This document shows positions 24,401-36,000 of a DNA stretch of 64,000 nucleotides, one piece after another. Within the stretch, counting starts at the first letter, position 1; each line of letters starts with the position of its first letter. Position numbers and translations under genes: made by a program. The stretch comes from Volvox africanus (lineage: Eukaryota > Chlorophyta > Chlorophyceae > Chlamydomonadales > Volvocaceae), in the NCBI GenBank assembly GCA_030268105.1, contig BSDZ01000080.1:1922001-1986000 (forward strand), read 5' to 3'. A model generated the notes under the pieces. The model was not told the origin of the DNA, searched no databases, and saw only the letters and a list, made by a program, of their open reading frames with translations.

Positions 24401-26004
24401 GTTTGCCCTTTTCCCGGCCTCCCCCCGGCTTCTTTTTTCGGATTGCTGCGCAGACGCCGCTAAGGAAGAGGAGGTGCAGCGCGTGCGGCTCAAGAACATA
24501 CATTTGACAAACCAGCTGCGCCGCATCGAGCAAACGCTGCGGCAAAAGGAAGAGCTGGCGGAGGGGCTCCACCTCATCGACTTTGAGCAACTCAAAATCG
24601 AGAACCAGTCGCTCAATGAGAAGATCGAGGAACGCAACGAGGAGCTGCTCAAGCTCAAGAAGAAGACCACCACCACTGTGCAGGTAACAACCACCAGCAC
24701 CATCGCGTATTTGCATTCGGGACGGACACAGCTTCACGGCGGTTTGCAAATGACCTGCGAAGAGCAGACGAAAGCGCGCGTGAGGGTTGGATGTCTCGGT
24801 TGAGAGATTTGGAGGGGAGGTTTAGACCAGTCGTCATCCACCCTAGTTATGCTGCTGGTCCTGGGAACTCTCCTACGCAGAACGTCTCGCTGGTGAAAAC
24901 CCTGTCGCACGGGCTGCACGGGAACCATTACAACCCCTGGAAGAAGTGTTCCGAGTGCTAGGCCGTGGATAAGCAATTGCAACTCCTACTCCGGTGTTTT
25001 AGCGGCTGGAAACCCTAAGTTGTCATTACGATTAACAGGCATAGAATTCTGGTCCACAAGATCACGACCCCGGGCTCTGCTGTGTATTTGCACCAGCATT
25101 CGCACGCCTTCACCAGTCCTGTTCTTTATAACGCGCTGCTATATCGTCATAGGTGCGTGGTCCCCTCTGGCTGTCCCCTCTGGTGGTCCCCTCTGACTGG
25201 ATCCCTTGGTTTTTTGTACCCCTCCGCCTCCACACCCCTGGGGCCCCTCCACCTCGACCCAACTCCCAGATCTTGACCCACGTTCGGGAGAAGCTGCAGT
25301 TCATAGAGAAAGAAAACGCGGCGCTTGCCAGCCAGCTATCAGCGCTAGAAGCCGAGCTCGCGGATAAGCGCGACCGACTAGGGCGGGCAAAGGCAGAGCG
25401 TGACACGTTGCGCGCTAAGGGTCGCAAGATCAAGGAGAGCGGCTCCAATATCACCAGCACGCAGCTTCTGGATGACATTGAGGTGGGTCTGCCTGCCCCA
25501 TTCCAAGCCTAATCCTTCCCCTTTTTATATGGATTCGAGTGCTGGCACCGGCTTCTTCCATTTGTATGTTAAACCCCTCTTGAGGGGTTCTTTGGAGCTC
25601 AGTCGTGTTCCCTCTTTCGGGACTATTGAATTCACGCAGGGTAACCTGGACTAATCCGTATCCAACTACCGTTTTCCCTGTATTCTTGCACTCTTTTTGT
25701 AGAAAGATAAAAGACACCATGCTTCTGAACGTCATCCCTTTCGCCCCTGTTCATTACGTCCACAATATGTCCGCAGATTCAAAAGGAGAAAAGGGAGACG
25801 CTGGCGGCTGCCATTGAGGAGGCTCAGCGGCAGTACGCGGAGCTGTCAGACTCAATCCAGCGTACCAACACGCGCATCATGACGGTGGCGGAGGAGCTGC
25901 AGCAGGCGCAGGCGGCCGCCGCCATAATCGCCCCCGGCATGGGCGCGCAGGCCGGCCGAACTGCAACCGGTGCGGGCACTCGCTCGATTACTCAGCGCGC
26001 ATGA
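21401..26004 (+). CDS. CFAP184: Ciliary coiled-coil protein CFAP184 (CCDC96)
   Basis: Nine exons: 21401-21475, 21591-21657, 21860-22137, 22740-22847, 23270-23442, 23637-23821, 24454-24683, 25270-25482, 25777-26004; 518 aa with consistent phases. The first ~150 residues are acidic and Gly/Ser-rich, then a Glu-rich segment, then almost continuous coiled coil to the end. The family signature is in exon 7 (residues 296-372): RQKEELAEGLHLIDFEQLKI and ENQSLNEKIEERNEEL, followed in exon 8 by LTHVREKLQFIEKEN. In Tetrahymena Ccdc96 pairs with Ccdc113 at the base of radial spoke 3 and tunes ciliary beating; the Chlamydomonas protein is FAP184. The ATG at 21401 is the first that joins the acidic N-terminus in frame. 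A 14-bp duplication copies the donor of intron 4. Confidence 0.93.
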
Positions 26005-26783
26005 TCTTCAGGGGGTGCGAGGTACAGGGAAGGTGTAGCATGATTGGTTGGTTGGTTGATTGTTTAACGGTGACGGAGGTTGCATGCTGTGGAATGAAGG
26101 TGCGATGTGAAGCGTCCTGTGGTGCATTGTAGTGCATGTTTGTGTGGTGCGATACCGGTAAGAGTGGGAAAATCCAGGAGTTTAGTGTGCTGCCGATAGC
26201 TTGCCAGGCCAGCTGTGTTGCAATTATGGCAGGATTATTGCGTTAAGGACTTGCTACTGGAACCAAGCATAGGTACAGGACAGGACACGGGAAGGCGTTG
26301 TGGCGGAAAAAACTTCTGCGCGGATGTTACTCACATCCGTCGACTGGACTTATAAACGGCGGCAACTTTGCCTGTACACAAGTGACAAGAGAAAATGAAT
26401 TCCACCTAATGTGAAATTGTATATGTTGTATTTAGAAAGTTGAAGCCCTATGTTTACGGCAGGCAGTCGCTAACTCGAAGGGTTACTTTCAATCTGTTGA
26501 CTGAACATGTGTCGATTAAGAAGTTGGACTTCAGATTTCCTGAAGTATATCTGTTGAAAAGCGATAGTCCTTCTAACAGTCTTGGATTCCAGATGTCAAG
26601 AGCTCCATACGTCTACAGTTCCACTCGGCATGCAGTCAGGCCGTTAGTTGTTGTACATTAACGGTTATAGGCAGCGCAGCACGCCGGTGCAGCCATCATC
26701 GGATGCCGGGCCTGTTTCCTTTGGTAACATTATGAGAAATGGCCGTACACATTACGACTGGAGAGGGCAGTTTAGATTGATTG
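26005..26783. other. Spacer between CFAP184 and the first HDAC gene
   Basis: Same-strand spacer of about 780 bp. It should contain the CFAP184 3' UTR and the HDAC promoter. I found no TGTAA signal in it by eye and no TATA box. Confidence 0.4.
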
Positions 26784-29384
26784 ATGCAGCTGCCGAAACT
26801 GCCCATTACAACTGATGCATTCCTTTGTGCAAGGAGTATCGGCAGGATGCCTAGCAAATCTTTCATATCGCGATGCTGGGGTCAGAAAGAAGCAACTCGC
26901 CGTCCTCAGCAGCGCGAGACAGTCCCGGTGGCGCGAGCGACCGCTCCACCTGGGATCCCGGAGCACCAGTCCCGAGAATGCATTAATTGCAATTACACGG
27001 CATTTAGAGGAACCACCACTTGCGAAAACTGTGGTCGGCCTCTGCGCGAAGAGGTGGTGAACCAGGAGCTGCTCGCAGCTGCCATCGAGTACATGGAGCA
27101 GCCAGAGGCATCTACACCTGACAAGAAAAAACCATCAAAAAGAAGCGATAACGCTGCAGATGTCTTGCTTGCGTATGACGATCGTTGCCGGCGGCACCGC
27201 GATGAAAGGACCCTGGGGCCCTTCCTCGGCCGAGGGCACCCGGAACGACCAGAGCGGGTGGCCGCCATAATGGCCAGGCTGAAAGAGTCGGAAATATTAA
27301 AACGGCAAGTTTCATACGGCGTGTAGGTTTGACACCCAGTTTGGCCCAGGGTGTGTGCTTTCAGGTGCGAAGCCGGCCAGCGCCGGCCTTTTCAACGCCT
27401 AAACTTAACACACCAACGTTCATCACCCGAATATTCAAATACCCCTAGGATTGTTAGATTCCTGTTATCTTCCTGTGTTGCGGCCTACTCTTTTGCGTTT
27501 GCTTCGTTTTCCCCGAAGGTGCAAACACCACAAAGGTCGCGAGGCCAAACGGGAGGAGCTGCTTGCGGTGCACGATGAGGCCCTTCTGGAAGCAGTGGAA
27601 CAGGCGACCAAGGTGGCAGCATTAGCAGCAGAGCGGGACAAGACGACCTGGTATGGTCCACTGGACGCGCAGCTGGAGGCGATGGAAGGCAAAAACAGGT
27701 GCGGCGTGCTTGGAGGAGGTCCGCCAGGCCGCCACGCCTCTCAGATAGAAGAATATGCTCTTATGCATGGCTTACGGTGCGACGTCGATGCTAAAAGCTT
27801 GGCGGCTTGATTTTTGGGGGACTGACCGACTGCCACGGCGTTTTGTTCCTCTGACGCTACCGCTCTGCCTACTTTTTCGGCCCTTCCCCACCGCACATTT
27901 TGAACCACAGTAAGCACATACAGGATGTGTATTTCAACTCCTCCACCGCCGTATGCGCCCGCCTGGCGGCTGGTAGCGCAGCGGAGGTGGCCCGCCGTGT
28001 GGTTTCCGGATCCGCCCGCCACGGCGCCGCGATCATCCGGCCCCCGGGTCACCACGCTGAGTCCTCTGTGGCCATGGGCTTCTGCTACTACAACAACGCA
28101 GCAGTGGCGGCTCGCGCGGCGCAGGCCGCGGGGGCGCGGCGGGTATTGATTATGGACTGGGACGTGCACCACGGAAACGGCACCCAGCGCATTTTCTACG
28201 ATGACGCCTCTGTGATGTACATGTCCACTCACCGATACGACCACAGCTGCTTCTACCCGGGTACCGGGGACGCGACCGAGGTAGGGAAGCGGGGCTTAGG
28301 GGCCGGTGGCTGCGTCCGCCGGCGCCTGGGGCTCTGTCGCTAAGGCCTAAGGCATTTCATTTCATTTGACTGATGAACCCGGGGGCGTGTCCGATGGGTC
28401 GTTCGGAATTTGGGTCGCGCGGGACGATGATGATGAGAGGAGGAGGGGGGTGGTAGTGGTGGCACAACGATTAGCGGTTGAAGCCGAGTCCTTTGTCCCG
28501 CCACACCGGTTCGTTGCTTGTCCCCATCCTTCCATCCTTTGCCCCTGACTCCCCATCGTTTGCGCCTCCTCCCCGACCTGTACCCTCTGGCTTCATGCCT
28601 CCCATCCGCTCCGGACCCTCTGGATGCGCCATCAACCTCCTCCCTCTCAACCCCGTCCCTCCTAACCCGCACACAGACCGGCTCCGGCCCCGGTGTTGGC
28701 TTCACCGTCAACGTGCCCTGGAACGGCGGGGGGGTTCGCGACGAGGACATGCTGGCCGCGTTCCGCTACGTCATCAGGCCACTGGCCGCCGAGTTCCGTC
28801 CCGACATCGTCATCGTGTCGGCGGGATTTGACGCGGCGGAGGGAGACCCACTGGGCGGATGCCGCATCAGCACCGCTGGCTTCAGCCACTTCGCCGCCAT
28901 GCTGTCCGCACTCGCACCCACCGTGATGCTCCTCGAGGGCGGCTACAACCTAATCGCCACCGCCGCAGCCACTGAGGCGTGTCTGCGGGTTCTGCTGGGA
29001 GAGCAGCCGCTGCCGCTGCAGGAGAGGCTGCAGGCGAGGGCGGGTGCGACGTCGCCGCAGCCGCAACCTTTGGACCCAGCCGCCGACCCGTGGATCATGT
29101 CGGGGCTCGAGGGCGTCTCGGATAGCGCTGTGGACTCGGTGTGCCTGGCGCTGCGGGTACAGTCTGAGTTTTGGGATGCAGCACGGAAGCATAAGGCACT
29201 GTTGGACACAGCGGTCGCGGTACGCCAGCAGCGGAAAGATCAGATATTGCGGCCGATATTCCAAGCATCGAAGAACACGCAATTGCCACCGGAAACAGTG
29301 CCACCTAAGCTACCACAGCCGGAGCCCGAGCAACCGCCTAATACCAGGTCTGAACCACAAGTGGGGCCTTGTGAGTTACTTTGA
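26784..29384 (+). CDS. Histone deacetylase with RanBP2 zinc finger (HDA15-like), copy 1
   Basis: Four exons: 26784-27304, 27519-27698, 27911-28280, 28677-29384; 592 aa. The start is the first ATG after an in-frame TGA at 26778. A RanBP2-type finger lies at C66, C69, C80, C83 (spacing CX2C-X10-CX2C), then a class II HDAC domain from about residue 125 to 480: LLAYDDRC, HPERPERVAAIM, PPGHHAE with the catalytic His pair, MDWDVHHGNGTQ with zinc ligands, FYPGTGDATE, VSAGFDAAEGDPL, and LEGGYNL with the catalytic Tyr. This order, finger then HDAC, is that of plant HDA15, a nuclear deacetylase that represses transcription. Intron 1 uses a GC donor (GCAAGT). Bases 27930-29161 are almost identical to the opposite-strand copy; both ends of the protein differ strongly from it. 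The final 75 residues are unlike the other copy, and a further 3' exon cannot be excluded. Confidence 0.9.
27930..29161 (+). repeat. Inverted near-identical tract, arm 1 (HDAC copy 1)
   Basis: 1232 bp matching 33624-34855 in reverse complement, with no indel. Two substitutions were found: 28738 G versus A (Arg/His) and 28814 C versus T (silent). It covers most of exon 3, all of the 396-bp intron 3 and the first part of exon 4, and starts and ends inside exons. Outside it the two genes differ sharply within a few bases. Confidence 0.95.
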
Positions 29385-29519
29385 CTTGTTTCCCATTTAG
29401 ATATCTTCGCCCGAGGCCCTATAACCCGGTAGGAGTTTGTGGGTCGACGCATACTGCCGTACCAGCCACCAGAGCCGAAGCCCAGCGCGCGTAGCAGCAC
29501 ATGTACAAATAGAAGGACT

Positions 29520-29524
29520 TGTAA
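29520..29524 (+). terminator. TGTAA polyadenylation signal of HDAC copy 1
   Basis: TGTAA 136 nt after the stop codon at 29384, at a plausible distance for a volvocine 3' UTR. Confidence 0.5.
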
Positions 29525-29583
29525 TATGTCTTTTTAGTGTTTAAAATTTTAAAGTGACTTTTCTAGGGTTGGTTTGTTATGAG

Positions 29584-29613
29584 GACCTCGGCGCAGCAGT
29601 TCTCGCCGAGGTC
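29584..29613. other. Perfect 10-bp hairpin downstream of HDAC copy 1
   Basis: GACCTCGGCG and CGCCGAGGTC flank a 10-nt loop, followed by a short T run on the plus strand. It lies about 60 bp past the presumed poly(A) signal. It could be a structured 3' element or part of an unrecognised repeat. Confidence 0.5.
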
Positions 29614-32600
29614 TGCCTTTTTCGGCTAGGCATTAAAAGCCATTGATGCCCTGGTCGCAGCTGTATGTCCCACCTGCAGGAGTGACCCACTAAAATGTCT
29701 ACAGCACAGCTCGGGAAATGACGACCAGGATTAGGATCCGTTTGCCAGCCGGGCAGAAGCTAAATTGGTGTGTGGCTTTGAGGAGAGGACTTGAGGACTA
29801 GATTTTTTGTAAACTGGTCTACATGAGGTTCCTGGTGTGCTGCTCGTCAAGTGTCTGTAGGAAGTGAAGGTGGGCCGGGACACGATATGCAGTGAACCCT
29901 GTCCTGCCCTGGCACAGGAAAGGGAAGATCTTGACAGCCGCAAAATCCTGAACCGTCTCCAATCAGACGGCATCTGTGTGTCAGGGTTTTCGCTATTACA
30001 TGAATACAGCGCTGGTACAGCGCCCTCGAATCCCCCCCCAATAACCCGCGCTGTTTACACGCGGAAGGCTCGTCGCCCTTGCCAGGTATCCCGCAAAGGC
30101 CAGGTGTATCCCGCATATTCTCCACCCAGTGGCCCAGTCTCCAGAGTTGACTCCTGGTCAAATATCACTGTCGAAAAACTCGGCAAGCACAGTTTTTCAA
30201 GTCCGCATACGGATACACACTTACCAATGTGGCGCAAAAAAAACCTTAAAAAGCATAACAAAATGTCATGCCTCTAAAACTCTACTCTCCCCCTGAACGA
30301 ACGTTTGCAAAGTCCAAGCCAGCAACTTATCACAACGTAGACTCGTCATTTTTTGCATGCGCAGAGTATCACGTCACATCGTTCGACACGTTGTCCCCTC
30401 CCAATAAGATAATGCTTATTGTGGGACGCATCTACGGGTCGACATCGGGGCAACAAAGACGCAGGAGCGGCCGGGGCCGGCGGTGGCAGCGACGATGCCA
30501 TCCCTGCATCTGCACGATCTAAACGCCCCCGTTGGAGCCTTCAGACCCACAAACAGGCCTTGCAGACCCAAGGCACGCCTAGCTTAACTCGAATGAATCT
30601 ACTACTCTTCAAACTTACGTATTGTTCGCCAAATGCAAACACATGCATACAGTGCTTTCCCCTCGCACCCCCAACAACGTTTCATAAAAGCACATCCTCG
30701 CACTCTACGCACACGCTATACCCAGTGACTTAATGCGACGGACAGATAGGTAAATGCCAGTCAGCGGGCGCTCCTTCAAGTGCGCGGCAGCACCAAGCAC
30801 CCCAAGACGGCACCCGATGGTGGCCACTCATCTCACCAAAGCACACTTCTATATATCACAACCTTCCTGGTATGTACGCTGCCCAAAGACATCCTTAACA
30901 GGCACCGACGTTCCAGCTTCCCTTCCTCCTTCCCTCCCACCCTACCCCGCTCTCTCATACGATGCACACGGCCATGAGATCTGTTTACTTGGCTGCTCAC
31001 AGACCCCAACTGACCGATGCCCCCACAATCTTGCAATAAATGCAAGATTGCAATCAATTTCGGCAACAACCGGAAACCGCTCTCCACTTGGGCAGTGGGC
31101 CGAGCGGGGCCGTATCCTCGAAAGCTGCGGTGAAGAGTTTGCGACAGCCCCCTCTTCCTCCATCAGGAAAGCGCAATCTAGCGACACCCAGAGCTATGGG
31201 CGATCGGGGACCATGTAAAAATGACCTGTCATCGGGACACTAATCAAGGACTGCCACTGGTGCAGCTGGGGCTGCGCCAGCGGCAATGTCAGCCGTGGCA
31301 GCGGCAGCAAGCACAACTGCAGCAACACCAGCATCTGGGCCCCTAACTGCACCCCATCCCACCTTAACGTGATGGGAAGAGCCACACCGTACCAGCACAC
31401 ACTTTAGACTCTTTTAACGGTACGTCGTTGGACACTACCACTGGTGTGCACAAGCGTCCATCCCTGCCCACTGCGTATGAAACTTGTCTACGGGCTTGCA
31501 CTTCCTTCCCTAATCGCCACCTCCACCTCCACCTCCACCACCATCGCCATCATAGCGGACCTGCAAGTAATTATATCCACATACATACAAGCGTGAGGTC
31601 TATAATGATGTTTTGATGTTTTGCCAGGGCGGGAGGGCGTACGGGGCCCGGGGCTCTGGGTGAAAAGCGTGTGAGCGCGCGGCGCCATTAGCAATAAGGA
31701 CTGAATTCACGCGCTTTGCCATACATGAAGTCCAAAAGTGCTGGGATGCGCCCTAGTAAGTGTACGCCTTCATCCACCCGTGCCTGCCCACCTCACAGAC
31801 GAGGAACTCTGAGCGACAGCGCTCGGCTCAGGATAGCCCACAAGCCAACAGCTGAACTGTCCCGATTGCGGCTGATACCTCCCGGTGGGTACCCGGCTAC
31901 AGCAGCCGGGTAGACAGCAGCTATGCATCTCCGAGGCCGATACTGGCGCCCTTCCTAGCATCGCAGTTCAGGGCGCCGCCTTATTCATTAATGCGCCCTT
32001 AGACACAGACGCAAGCAGAAACATACGCCCTTCGTGCTTCACTGACAGACGGACAGACAGACAGTCAGACAATCGTACAGGCGCGCACACACAGGCAGGG
32101 ACACGGGCACGCCAATGGATGAACGCAAAACGCAGCGCACGCAGTCCATCCCAGCACTCTTCCTTGTTGCCGTCAAATACTGCAAAGTATACGACACCAC
32201 CGTTCACTGTTCGCGCGCACATATGCTGCGAGCTTGTATATGTGTATACGTAGTTACTGGATGGGATCGGGGACAGAGGCGTCCATTTGTATCCACCCTC
32301 TTTCGGAGCCCCCAGGCGTAAGGCCCAGAGCGCTCTGTACGTGCCGTCTCTCCTTCCTTAGGACCGAGATTCTCCCGGGCGTATCACATACACACACGTA
32401 CACGTACAAGTACTCAGACACAGACACGTACACGTGCTCAGACACAGACGCATAGACATACACATGCACAGAACCGACACGCGCGCGCTCTGAATTTTGC
32501 GCAGCCAGGCATGTCGAGGTTGGGAGCTGACTCCGCCGCATGAAGGGCAGTCCTGCCAAGCCTGCCAGCCATGTCATGCCAACTCGGCCCCCTCCCTGGT

Positions 32601-33097
32601 CTACCGTACGCAGCGATACCATCACTCATCATCACCGACACGGCCACCAGCACCAGTACCATCATCATCACCACCTCTCGCCAATGGGCGCAGGGGCCCT
32701 CACCCTCCGCTAGAGACAGGGCAGGGGCTTCCCTCTCCCACGTCTCCCCCAGCTTGTTTCACAAGCTTATCACCTGCGACAACTCGTCTCCCTGTACCTT
32801 TCCTTTATCTTCTTCATTCGTGCGGCCAACTCAAGAGCTTAAGACGTCAGGAGCGCTTTCCAGTCCTTCGAGATCGGCTTCGGCGTTGCCTGACTTGCCT
32901 GGCCGTAGGAAACTACGGCTTCAACGCACTCGCGCTGTCAGCACGCCATACAGGCTGAGAGGACGGCGAGACACACAACGCACTTTCGGATTATTCAGCC
33001 GCCATTGGGACTATGACATTTGGAAGGTGATATACCCCAGCGTTTTGCATCGCCATCTTTGGTGCCGTTGGGTTCGTTAAACATCATTCGTTAGCCG
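29614..33097. other. Spacer between the two tail-to-tail HDAC genes
   Basis: About 3.5 kb without a recognised gene. Two places have coding-like composition: plus strand 30440-30560 (Gly/Ala-rich frame ending in Lys/Arg) and minus strand about 31345-31240 (Ala/Val-rich frame ending at a TAG at 31242-31240, with a possible acceptor before it). Neither could be linked to other exons. Near 32385-32470 there is an imperfect tandem of ACGTACACGT and CAGACACAGAC units. Confidence 0.4.
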
Positions 33098-36000
33098 TTA
33101 GCCATGCATATGCACATCGCTGCCCACAATGCAGGAATCGCCCAGCTGGTCCAACACCCCACCGCTGATGGATTCCATGCGCCGCCGCCGTTCCGCCTCC
33201 ATCTCCAAATCAGAAGCAGCGTAGAGGCTGTCAAAGCCCCGCCCTCCTGGGATTCGGAGCTCGACCTCCTGCTCTTCATCGTCATCCTCCTCATCTTCCT
33301 CCTCCTCGTCATCCATTCCGTGATGGTTCACGGCGACGGCGACGCCCAAAGCGGCCCTGTGGATGCCGCCACCGTTACTGGTGGGGAGCTGAGGCGGCGG
33401 CGGCGGCGGCGGCGGCAAAGCTGCCGCTGCTGTTGTCACCACCGTCAGCTGTGGCGGTGGCGGTCGCGGTGGCGGCGGTGCTTGCACGTGCCAGCCCCAA
33501 TGCTCCCGCGGCTGCAGCGGCTGCTGCTGCTGTTGCAGCCGCAACAGTTGGCGCTGGCGCCGTACCTCCACCGCAACCTCCATCGCAGCCAAATGCTCCC
33601 GCGCCGCCCGCCAAAATTGGCCTTGTACCCGCAGCGCCAGGCACACCGAGTCCACAGCGCTATCCGAGACGCCCTCGAGCCCCGACATGATCCACGGGTC
33701 GGCGGCTGGGTCCAAAGGTTGCGGCTGCGGCGACGTCGCACCCGCCCTCGCCTGCAGCCTCTCCTGCAGCGGCAGCGGCTGCTCTCCCAGCAGAACCCGC
33801 AGACACGCCTCAGTGGCTGCGGCGGTGGCGATTAGGTTGTAGCCGCCCTCGAGGAGCATCACGGTGGGTGCGAGTGCGGACAGCATGGCGGCGAAGTGGC
33901 TGAAGCCAGCGGTGCTGATGCGGCATCCGCCCAGTGGGTCTCCCTCCGCCGCGTCAAATCCCGCCGACACAATGACGATGTCGGGACGGAACTCGGCGGC
34001 CAGTGGCCTGATGACGTAGCGGAACGCGGCCAGCATGTCCTCGTCGTGAACCCCCCCGCCGTTCCAGGGCACGTTGACGGTGAAGCCAACACCGGGGCCG
34101 GAGCCGGTCTGTGTGCGGGTTAGGAGGGACGGGGTTGAGAGGGAGGAGGTTGATGGCGCATCCAGAGGGTCCGGAGCGGATGGGAGGCATGAAGCCAGAG
34201 GGTACAGGTCGGGGAGGAGGCGCAAACGATGGGGAGTCAGGGGCAAAGGATGGAAGGATGGGGACAAGCAACGAACCGGTGTGGCGGGACAAAGGACTCG
34301 GCTTCAACCGCTAATCGTTGTGCCACCACTACCACCCCCCTCCTCCTCTCATCATCATCGTCCCGCGCGACCCAAATTCCGAACGACCCATCGGACACGC
34401 CCCCGGGTTCATCAGTCAAATGAAATGAAATGCCTTAGGCCTTAGCGACAGAGCCCCAGGCGCCGGCGGACGCAGCCACCGGCCCCTAAGCCCCGCTTCC
34501 CTACCTCGGTCGCGTCCCCGGTACCCGGGTAGAAGCAGCTGTGGTCGTATCGGTGAGTGGACATGTACATCACAGAGGCGTCATCGTAGAAAATGCGCTG
34601 GGTGCCGTTTCCGTGGTGCACGTCCCAGTCCATAATCAATACCCGCCGCGCCCCCGCGGCCTGCGCCGCGCGAGCCGCCACTGCTGCGTTGTTGTAGTAG
34701 CAGAAGCCCATGGCCACAGAGGACTCAGCGTGGTGACCCGGGGGCCGGATGATCGCGGCGCCGTGGCGGGCGGATCCGGAAACCACACGGCGGGCCACCT
34801 CCGCTGCGCTACCAGCCGCCAGGCGGGCGCATACGGCGGTGGAGGAGTTGAAATAGCAATCCAGGACATGCGCACTGCCGGTTACGGAATCCGGCAAGAG
34901 ATAGGGAAGGGATAGAGCAGCAGGTCACAATACGGCAGCGGCAGGAATCACAAAAACCGATAACCAACATAACCGGCTTAACTGTGGATCCCACAGCGAA
35001 GGCTACCGCAGAGGGAGGTTACAGCAGAGGTTTACAGACCCAAGGGAGCAGATGGAGGGGTGCGTGTGTGTTTCGGGTACCCGCGTAGGTTCGCCCCGGG
35101 GACTCGAGGGGGAGGGAGTGGGGTACGTATCGGATGTATGTTTTCGGGTCCTTAGCTGCGAAACCCTAAAGAAACCTGGTTGGGCGCTCGGGCCGCGTGC
35201 ATTGAAATGTAAGATAAAGGAGCGCCTCTGCCGTACCTCCTCTGTGGCATGGACCACTCCTCGCCCATGTCGCTGTCATCGCCGCCGGGCCCTGCCGCCG
35301 GGCCCCCTGCTCCCTGCCGTGCGGCCGCGACCTGCGCCATCCTCGCCGCCTCTTCCGTCCGCGCATTCAGCTCCGAGACCAGGTCCACATCGTGCACCGC
35401 TACCAGCTCCTGCAGCGTTGCCTCGCGGCCAGTGATGCGGTCGAACCTGTGCAGCATGCGGCAGTCATTAGAAGTGGAGGAAAGCACTAAGCACGTAGCA
35501 CTAAGTGGATGAGGATGGGAAATAAGGCCAGAAGCGTCGGACCTATAGCAGGGCAAGGGATAAGGGGCATGGGACTTGCTCAGACAGGAAGTGTCCGGTA
35601 GTGCGGATCTGAGGGACAGCAGCGTCATGCTACCGACTTTAACCACCATGATGCAAATCAGCGAAGAGTGAGCCGCTCAGGGGTGGAGGTGGAGATTCGA
35701 CACCGGCAAAAACACGTGCAGGCATGCATGCAAATCCATTGTCATAAACTAATTACGGGTTACGACCCTATCTTCTGAAATTGCGTGGAAAAGGGCTGCT
35801 GCTGCTGCTACTACTACTGTGGCTCATAATTTTATTGTTATTGCTTGAGTGTTTAAATATCTATGTTCTATCGGTTTCGGTTTTATACAATAAGGAAAAA
35901 TGGATAGAATTGTTAGGGAAATGTATACTGAGAGCATGGATACAACTCTTGTTGTACTACAATTCTTTCCCGCGCCTGGACCGGACCGGACGTGAGACGC

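Noticed and set aside
24883..24961. Possible extra CFAP184 exon after CTACGCAG
   Set aside because: It ends in a stop, and exon 7 (ending VQ) joins exon 8 (starting ILTHVREKLQF) in phase exactly as in the family.
27930..34855. Inverted tract as an assembly artefact
   Set aside because: The flanks of the two arms differ in sequence, exon structure and gene length, and both genes keep full open frames through the tract. A collapsed or mirrored contig would also duplicate the flanks. Long reads should still confirm it.
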